Assembly: GCA_965371245.1 (NCBI GenBank)
Contig: CBDUXT010000073.1
Coordinates: 1 to 30,505 of the forward strand
Reading direction: 5' to 3'
Origin: CBDUXT01 sp965371245
GTDB lineage: Bacteria; Planctomycetota; Phycisphaerae; UBA1845
DNA: 30,505 nt
Shown: piece after piece, positions 25,276 to 30,505 of the stretch
Layout: each line of letters opens with the position of its first letter
How positions within the stretch are numbered: position 1 is the first letter of the stretch
The notes under the pieces: model-generated
Databases searched by the model: none
The model's input: the letters and a program-made list of their open reading frames with translations, nothing else
Told to the model about the DNA's origin: nothing
Program-made: the position numbers and the translations under genes

Positions 25276-26871
25276 CTAGTCTTCCTGCTCGAGGGCGAAC
25301 TCCTCGGGATGAACACGTTCGTATGCCTCGTCTTGAACACGTTCCGCCTGCCGGTTTGCCCGGATCTTGAGCACGCTACGAATCTTCAGATTCACGGCGA
25401 TGCACGCCACCATGCCGATGACCTCAAGCCGGGAGACGATGGAGGTCACGGCGAACGCCGCCACGATGGCGATGACGGCAGACAGCACCCAACTAGTGAC
25501 AATCCAGATCGACCGCCCGAGCTTCAGCTCCGCGTCTCCGCGCTGGAAGATGCGGTCGGCCATGCCGGTGGCGATGACGGCGGCGAAGGCGACGTACGTC
25601 GTGGAGACGGGCAGGCCGAGGCTGCTCGCGGTGGCGATCACACTGGCCGAGACCGACATGATCACGCACGCCCGGAGGCAGTCAAAATGGACCGTCTTCC
25701 CGGCGGGCGTAATGCCGGCGCGAGGAACGAGCGCGGGGGCCGTGCCGCGAAACGTAAGGAGGCGCGTGGCCAGCACGACGCACCAGCGAGGCGCCCAAAG
25801 GGCCACGTGGTCGCCCATGCTTCCCGTGGAGATGGCGGCCTTGGTGACCCGTTCGGCGTTTCGCGTCGTCATTCCGGCGAACAGCAGCAGCCCACAGATC
25901 AGGAGCCAGCTCGAATCGATCCCGACCTCCGTGCCGATCTCGAGGTTCTGTGCCTCGAGCAGTTTCACGGCGGCAAGCCCGGGCGATGCACAGTTCGCCA
26001 GATCGTTTTGTCCGAAGGCGAACGACATGGCGATCATCCCGAGCACCGCGAGCGCGGGGAACAACAGCTTCGCCGCGCGCTTGCGAAACACCACCAGGGC
26101 CAGATGGATCGCGATCGCAAAGAACGCCCATAGGAGTAGAATCAACGCCACACTGCTGATGTCCGCTGCGAGACGCTCATCGACGCTGTCGAGCCAGCCG
26201 TTGAACCGTTTGATCAGCGTGACGTTCTTCATGCCCTTCAAGAGCAGAAAATAGCTAAGACCGGCCATCATCCCGCCACCGACCCAGCCGCCGTGTAAAA
26301 GGAGCGTCGATAGGCTCGTGGCTCGATCTCGGATGGCGCCGCGGGCGGCGCGCTGAATCAGGAAGGACGCAAAACCCGACAGAACGATGGAGAAGAAGAT
26401 GCCCGCGATAACGACGCCGGCTTTGTTCCAATGCACGGAGCCGACGTTGATCGCCATCGCCGCGCCCAAGAGCTCGAAGACCAGACACGCCGTCGTGCTT
26501 ACCATCATGCCGTAGGCGGAATAGCCGTACAGCAGGACCGTATCAACGATGTAGACGGAGACGTAGACCGCCAAGGCCGCGTTCAGCGTGCCCATGGCCG
26601 TGGGATCGAAGATCCCCTTCCGGGCCGTGTCGATCACCGACGAACTCAGCACGGCGCCACACACCACCGCGGCGCCCGCGATGAACAGCGCCAAGCGCCG
26701 CGGCAACACCCGAGCCCCGAGCACGGCGTTGATCAGGTTGGCCGCATCGTTTCGCCCGACCTCAACCGTGTCCCACAGCAACAGACCGATGGCCAGCACC
26801 AAACACGCGAGATGGAACCAGCTAAGGCCTTGAATGAAGTCCGTTACGGAGGACAGATCGACTGCTGCCAT
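25276..26871 (-). CDS. PiT-family inorganic phosphate permease
   Basis: 531 residues with 10-12 predicted membrane helices. The family signature occurs twice: GRNDAANLINAVLG near the N-terminus and SFAFGQNDLANC in the middle; GLPVSTTYVAFAAV is the second conserved half-motif. A long central cytoplasmic loop separates the halves, and the C-terminus is charged. It moves phosphate, probably as a metal-phosphate complex or with a cation, at the inner membrane. It lies 103 bp downstream of a DUF47 gene, the common pairing for PiT systems. The start ATG at 26871 has a weak ribosome site. Confidence 0.92.
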   Translation of the reverse strand: MAAVDLSSVTDFIQGLSWFHLACLVLAIGLLLWDTVEVGRNDAANLINAVLGARVLPRRLALFIAGAAVVCGAVLSSSVIDTARKGIFDPTAMGTLNAALAVYVSVYIVDTVLLYGYSAYGMMVSTTACLVFELLGAAMAINVGSVHWNKAGVVIAGIFFSIVLSGFASFLIQRAARGAIRDRATSLSTLLLHGGWVGGGMMAGLSYFLLLKGMKNVTLIKRFNGWLDSVDERLAADISSVALILLLWAFFAIAIHLALVVFRKRAAKLLFPALAVLGMIAMSFAFGQNDLANCASPGLAAVKLLEAQNLEIGTEVGIDSSWLLICGLLLFAGMTTRNAERVTKAAISTGSMGDHVALWAPRWCVVLATRLLTFRGTAPALVPRAGITPAGKTVHFDCLRACVIMSVSASVIATASSLGLPVSTTYVAFAAVIATGMADRIFQRGDAELKLGRSIWIVTSWVLSAVIAIVAAFAVTSIVSRLEVIGMVACIAVNLKIRSVLKIRANRQAERVQDEAYERVHPEEFALEQED

Positions 26872-26974
26872 CGGTTCTTCTTATCGCTGCGCCGATCTTG
26901 CGGTGGACCGTTTCAGAGTCCAGGCGGCGGTCCAGCCAAACAAACGCCCATGAAATTGAGGACCAAGTGAAGGG

Positions 26975-27646
26975 TCACGTGGAGAGCATGCGCCGCAGCC
27001 GATCTCCGGTTTTTTCGGCGAAGTTGGCGAGCTGCCCGAGTTCGCCGAAAACACGGAACCACAAAAGCAGGTCGGACGGCTTCATCTCATCCTCGATCGA
27101 AAACATCTTCTGCGACAGCGTGTACTGGAGCCGGTCGGCCTCCCACTCCGCCTTTTCGACGGCGGCGATCATCGCCAAGACGGTCTCCGCCTCGGCACCC
27201 ACCATGTCGCCATCGACCAGCGTGGGCAGGTAATCGGCGATGGCCCGTGTCTGGCGACAGACATCCTCGACCTTGTCGAGGTACTCGAAGGTCAGGTCCA
27301 CGAGTGCATCGGGAAGCGTCAGGTTCTTCAGCGTCAACAGGACGGCCAGGTCCTCCACGGAGTCGGCCATGTCGTCCTGCAGCTTGAGGTAGCCGAGCAG
27401 GTCGCCACGGTAGACCGGAAGAAAGAATCGCTTGGGAATGGTCTGGCGGATGTCGTCCTTGATGATGTCGGCCTGGTGCTCGGTCTTGAACACTTTCTTG
27501 GCGACTTCCTGAAGCTGGTCGTAGCGTTTGTCTCGGACGGCCTCGAACATCGGTCTCACGAAGCCGACGCACTCCATGACCGTCTTCATGTGGAAGCGGA
27601 GCGGCTCGAACGGGGATTCGCGGAACAGGTCTTTGATCATTGTCAC
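26975..27646 (-). CDS. DUF47 (PhoU-like) phosphate-transport accessory protein
   Basis: 223 residues, all helical, with PhoU-like metal-binding helices: KTEHQADIIKDDIRQT and KAEWEADRLQYTL, plus DDMADSVEDLAVLL. This is the TIGR00153/DUF47 family that regularly accompanies PiT permeases and is thought to modulate them. A GTG at 27646 has GAGGAG seven bases upstream and is preferred; the ATG two codons later is also possible. It is the first gene of the leftward phosphate operon. Confidence 0.92.
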   Translation of the reverse strand: MTMIKDLFRESPFEPLRFHMKTVMECVGFVRPMFEAVRDKRYDQLQEVAKKVFKTEHQADIIKDDIRQTIPKRFFLPVYRGDLLGYLKLQDDMADSVEDLAVLLTLKNLTLPDALVDLTFEYLDKVEDVCRQTRAIADYLPTLVDGDMVGAEAETVLAMIAAVEKAEWEADRLQYTLSQKMFSIEDEMKPSDLLLWFRVFGELGQLANFAEKTGDRLRRMLST

Positions 27647-27692
27647 GGTCTATCTCCTCGGCCGGCGGTCGTTCTCACCGGCAAGCGCGGAC

Positions 27693-27721
27693 ACTATGCC
27701 CATCGGTCCACGTGGACGCAA
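27693..27721 (-). promoter_or_regulatory. Possible promoter of the DUF47-PiT operon with embedded palindrome
   Basis: On the minus strand TTGCGT (27716-27721) and CATAGT (27693-27698) are 17 bp apart, 47 bp before the GTG start. A perfect 12-bp palindrome, GTCCACGTGGAC (27706-27717), lies across the -35 and spacer and could be a repressor site. The match is moderate. Confidence 0.35.
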
Positions 27722-27954
27722 CCGGCCAAGAGCAAGAAAACAACAAAAACTTTCGACGCGTCGAATGGCCCTGCGCGGCAGGGGAACTTGGCCCGGTTGA
27801 CGAGACCTGTCGGGTGCGTCCGGGACGCACCCGACGGACGGGCTCTTCGGAGCGTACATGGCGGTTGGCTTCTCTTGCGCTGTGAGCCCCGACCGAGTGC
27901 TGCTTCCCGCCGCGGCTGATTTGCCCTCTCGTTTGGGACTGCACTTGACACACC

Positions 27955-28114
27955 GGGTGCATGACACTTTGGGCGGCATCAACGTCGGGCAGGTGGTTCT
28001 CCCGGCCATGGCGGGGGGTTCATCTGCCTCGCCCCATGACAGGTCAACGTCCCGCTTACGCGGAACAACGACCTGCCCTACGTTCTTGAAGGTCGCCGAT
28101 TCTGTCATGCATCC
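27955..28114. mobile_element. MITE-like element with imperfect terminal inverted repeats
   Basis: Outer ends: GGGTGCATGACA (27955-27966) matches the reverse complement of 28103-28114 at 11 of 12 positions. Inner arms: AACGTCGGGCAGGTGGTT (27981-27998) matches the reverse complement of 28067-28084 at 16 of 18. The roughly 70-bp centre has no reading frame of note. A MITE or a long decayed palindrome fits; no target-site duplication is clear. Confidence 0.55.
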
Positions 28115-28187
28115 TGATACACCCGCACGGCAGAGCTCAGCTTGACCAGCCGGCCGGTGACCGTCAGCATGGACCCTTTCGGGCGGT

Positions 28188-29981
28188 GTGAATTCCGGCC
28201 CGATGGATTCACGCAGGCCGCGATACGGATCCTTGATGGCACAAGCCCGGCGCAACATTGCCAGCGACCTCTCCGCCGGTGTTGTCGTTGCGCTCGTGGC
28301 GATTCCGCAATCCATGGCTTTCGCGGCCATCGCGGGGCTGCCGCCCGTCATGGGCCTCTACGCCGCGACGGTCACCGGTCTGGTCTGTGCGGCGCTTTCA
28401 TCGACACCGCAGTTGATCGTCGGTCCCGCGGTCACCATCAGCTCCATGGTCTTCGGCGTGCTGGTGACGGTGGCGCCTGACTCGCCGAAGCAGTGGCCGG
28501 CCCTGGCCGGCGTGCTCGCCCTGCTGGCCGGCCTGATGATTGTGGTCGCCGGCGTCTTGAGAATCGGACAGTTCGTCCGATTCGTCTCTCGCTCGGTCCT
28601 GGTGGGGCTGACGGCCGGTGCCGCGCTATTGATCTTCGTGTCGCAGCTCGCCCCGCTGTTGGGCGTCGATCCACCCGAGTCGCGTCTGTTGATCGGCCGC
28701 TTCGTGCAAACCCTGCTGGCCATCGGCGGCATCCAGCCGGTCGCACTGGCGCTTTCTGCGGGGACCATCCTGGTTATGGTCGGCGGTTCGCTCCTGGGGA
28801 AACGGTTCCCCACGCCGTTCTTGGCCATCGTGCTGGGCGGCGTCGCGGTCTGGGCACTGCAAGGCGCGGGTCCGACCTACGCGGTTCCCACGATCGGCCG
28901 ACTGCCCGAAGAGCTCAGGCTCATCTCGTGGTATCGCGGACCGCTGGCCACCGATCTGTTCGTCGGGGCCGCCGCCATTGCCCTGGTCAGCATCATTCAA
29001 ACGTTGGCCATCGCCAAAGCGCTGGCGGCCAGGTCGCACCAAACGCTCGATGCCAAACGCGAGGTTCTAGCCCTTGGTGTGGGCAACATGGCCGCCGGCG
29101 TGCTCGGCGGCTTTCCGGGTGCGGCCAGCTTCTCGCGCACCGCCCTCAACGATGCGGCCGGTGCCCGCACGCGGCTCTCGGGCATCGTGGCGGCGGTGGC
29201 GTTGGCGATGATCGTTCTTCTCGCCGCTCCGCTCGCGCGGTTCATCTCGCTACCCGCCATCGCGGGCCTGCTGATGGTGACGGCCTGGACGCTGGTCGAC
29301 TGGCCGGAACTCTTCGACATCCTCCGTCGCGGCGGCAAGGACTGCGCGGTGCTGGTCACCACCGTGATGTGCGTGTGGGTGATTCCGATCCACTGGGCCA
29401 TTCTGATCGGGCTGGCGCTGTCCATTGCGGTGTTCTTGCGCCGCGTCAGCGAGCTGAACGTCGTCGAGATGGTCGGTGTCCAGGGCGGTCACTTCGCCGA
29501 GCACGCCGTCGATGATGAAACCGGCACCACGCGCATCGTCATGCTTCAGGTCGAAGGCCCACTCTTTTTCGCCCATGCCGACGAGTTGGCACTGACGCTT
29601 CGCCGCGTCCTCGACCGCTCGCCGTGCGTGGTCATCTTGCGCATGCGCAGAACGCAGCAGATCGATTTCTCGGTGATCTCAGCTTTGAATCATGAGGCCG
29701 AGCCGTTCTGTAATCGCGGGGGGGCAATCATCATCTGCGGCCTGACGCCGACCATGCACCGTGCCCTCGTCGGCAGTCAGTTCGGCCAAACCATCGGCCC
29801 CAAGAACCTGATGGAAACCACGGACGCCGTTTTCGGCTCGGCTCACAAAGCGATTGAACTGGCCCGACGCATCGCGGCCGATGACCCACCCGACGACCGT
29901 CGCCTGCTCCGCCGCGCGAGCCTCGGCAACGGCGAGCCGGAGGGCGGCGTCAAAGAAGACGTCGCCATCCTCAGGCCGTAG
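28188..29981 (+). CDS. SulP/SLC26-family anion transporter with STAS domain
   Basis: 597 residues. The membrane domain opens with DLSAGVVVALVAIPQSMAFAAIAGLPPVMGLYAA, the SulP signature, and continues with about 12-14 hydrophobic segments (STPQLIVGPAVTISSM, GFPGAASFSRTALNDAAGARTRLSG). A cytoplasmic STAS domain follows at about 440-560 (VEGPLFFAHADELALTLRRVL, CVVILRMRRTQQIDFSVISAL). Members carry sulfate, bicarbonate or dicarboxylates; the substrate cannot be told here. The start may be GTG 28188 or ATG 28203; neither has a strong ribosome site. It is transcribed away from the phosphate operon. Confidence 0.92.
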   Translation: MNSGPMDSRRPRYGSLMAQARRNIASDLSAGVVVALVAIPQSMAFAAIAGLPPVMGLYAATVTGLVCAALSSTPQLIVGPAVTISSMVFGVLVTVAPDSPKQWPALAGVLALLAGLMIVVAGVLRIGQFVRFVSRSVLVGLTAGAALLIFVSQLAPLLGVDPPESRLLIGRFVQTLLAIGGIQPVALALSAGTILVMVGGSLLGKRFPTPFLAIVLGGVAVWALQGAGPTYAVPTIGRLPEELRLISWYRGPLATDLFVGAAAIALVSIIQTLAIAKALAARSHQTLDAKREVLALGVGNMAAGVLGGFPGAASFSRTALNDAAGARTRLSGIVAAVALAMIVLLAAPLARFISLPAIAGLLMVTAWTLVDWPELFDILRRGGKDCAVLVTTVMCVWVIPIHWAILIGLALSIAVFLRRVSELNVVEMVGVQGGHFAEHAVDDETGTTRIVMLQVEGPLFFAHADELALTLRRVLDRSPCVVILRMRRTQQIDFSVISALNHEAEPFCNRGGAIIICGLTPTMHRALVGSQFGQTIGPKNLMETTDAVFGSAHKAIELARRIAADDPPDDRRLLRRASLGNGEPEGGVKEDVAILRP

Positions 29982-30086
29982 GTGTCGGACGAGTGCGCGG
30001 GACCGGGCGCACGCCCGGCCTCTATGCGCATCGAGCCATGCAACCCGCGCGTTTCCAAAGGCGAAGGCTTCCGGGCGCTGACGTCC

Positions 30087-30115
30087 TTGACGTTTGACCT
30101 GTTTCTCGGGATAAT
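30087..30115 (+). promoter_or_regulatory. Sigma70-type promoter upstream of tRNA-Leu
   Basis: TTGACG (30087-30092) and GATAAT (30110-30115) with an ideal 17-bp spacer, close to consensus. It would give a leader of about 120 nt before the tRNA. Confidence 0.55.
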
Positions 30116-30242
30116 GAGCGCGTCGATGTACGGTGCATCCATAGGCACGCACGTGTACGAATCGGGTGTCCAGCCCAAAGAAAGGTCGATGCTTCTTACC
30201 GGGAAGACACCAAATCCCAGACATGTACGTCAAGGAAAACGC

Positions 30243-30326
30243 GCCGGAGTGGCGGAATTGGCAGACGCGCGGGATTCAAAATCCCGTCCTGGCAACAGGG
30301 TGAGGGTTCAAGTCCCTCCTCCGGCA
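30243..30326 (+). tRNA. tRNA-Leu (anticodon CAA)
   Basis: The acceptor stem GCCGGAG (30243-30249) pairs with CTCCGGC (30319-30325), discriminator A. The anticodon arm is CGGGA-TTCAAAA-TCCCG, giving anticodon CAA. There is a long class II variable arm and a T-arm GAGGG-TTCAAGT-CCCTC. CCA is not encoded. Confidence 0.97.
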
Positions 30327-30334
30327 GTGATGCA

Positions 30335-30356
30335 AAGTGCTTCCCAGTAAGCACTT
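30335..30356 (+). terminator. Hairpin just after tRNA-Leu
   Basis: AAGTGCTT (30335-30342) and AAGCACTT (30349-30356) form a perfect 8-bp stem with a 6-nt loop, nine bases after the tRNA. No T-run follows, so termination is likely but unproven. Confidence 0.45.
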
Positions 30357-30380
30357 AGAACAATCCTTCGACAAACAAGC

Positions 30381-30402
30381 GGAGCCTCAATCGGGAGGCT
30401 CC
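30381..30402 (+). terminator. GC-rich hairpin downstream of tRNA-Leu
   Basis: GGAGCCTC (30381-30388) pairs perfectly with GAGGCTCC (30395-30402) around AATCGG. An overlapping alternative pairs GCTCCC (30398-30403) with GGGAGC (30411-30416). Confidence 0.45.
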
Positions 30403-30408
30403 CGACGT

Positions 30409-30430
30409 TTGGGAGCGCTGTTGGGAGCGC
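30409..30430 (+). repeat. Direct repeat TTGGGAGCGC, two copies 12 bp apart
   Basis: Copies at 30409-30418 and 30421-30430 are identical, separated by TG. Such short direct repeats next to a tRNA 3' end recall recombinase arm sites, but no integrase gene is visible before the window ends. Confidence 0.5.
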
Positions 30431-30505
30431 GACACGCAAGTCGCCCCCCAGCCTAGTATGACAGCGCTATGACGTGTCGAGTCTTGCGGCCGTTCTTTTT
30501 CGACT

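Larger units (their letters stand above)
27647..28187. other. 541-bp divergent intergenic region
   Basis: It separates the leftward phosphate operon from the rightward SulP gene. It holds the possible DUF47 promoter, a 160-bp MITE-like element (27955-28114), and a short CGGGTGCGTCC/GGGACGCACCCG hairpin around 27820. Several frames are open but none has recognisable content. Confidence 0.6.

Noticed and set aside
11187..28106. CGATTCTGTC at 11187, 25222 and 28097 as a transcription factor site
   Set aside because: Only ten bases are shared and one copy lies inside the MITE-like element; more likely fragments of a dispersed repeat, and too short to call.
29982..30350. A 122-codon forward frame running across the tRNA
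   Set aside because: Its C-terminal part (GVAELADARDSKSRPGNRVRVQ) is the well-known artefact of translating a tRNA gene; no domain or ribosome site supports it.
30469..30505. A possible start codon opening a gene at the right edge (MTCRVLRPFFFD)
   Set aside because: Only twelve codons are visible and no ribosome site is evident, so it cannot be supported.

Overview
The window looks like a chromosomal piece of a high-GC member of the Planctomycetota, possibly near the Phycisphaerae. This rests on three things: a glycine-rich secreted protein with the paired 'DCNNNG..D.CD / D.NGVPDEC' calcium-loop signature and a dockerin-like tail, a right-handed beta-helix protein starting 'IHVPADYKTIQEAI', and abundant dispersed palindromes between genes. 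The phylum call is inference from style, not from a marker gene. CDS coordinates include stop codons.

Layout. 1-4670 is an accessory, partly lower-GC stretch: a truncated surface protein, a signal-peptide beta-helix protein, a broken IS66 transposase and a GntR/FCD regulator behind two TGTATACA palindromes. 5246-11134 is an envelope polysaccharide cluster: a fused WbpB-type dehydrogenase and WbpD-type acetyltransferase, a WbpE-type aminotransferase, a deacetylase gene broken by a frameshift, and a GT4 glycosyltransferase. The first two make the core of a UDP-2,3-diacetamido-2,3-dideoxy-uronate pathway.

11310-16407 is a compact kynurenine operon: 3-hydroxyanthranilate dioxygenase, ACMS decarboxylase, kynureninase, kynurenine 3-monooxygenase and tryptophan 2,3-dioxygenase. 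It covers tryptophan to 2-aminomuconate semialdehyde except for kynurenine formamidase, which is not in the window. A sigma70-like promoter lies just upstream. ligA follows.

An FRG-domain gene of clearly lower GC sits at 18775-19686 between two copies of the same dispersed palindrome. Then a leftward block: typA/bipA; an M42 aminopeptidase followed after 10 bp by a PocR-GAF-SpoIIE phosphatase; and a phosphate uptake pair (DUF47/PhoU-like protein plus PiT permease). The window ends rightward with a SulP transporter and a tRNA-Leu(CAA).

The most unusual material is non-coding: at least four families of palindromic or inverted-repeat elements, one present as two diverged copies in opposite orientation around the sugar genes, one about 160 bp and MITE-like, and one forming a perfect 20-bp inverted repeat of self-complementary arms. 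I see no CRISPR array, rRNA or intact insertion sequence.
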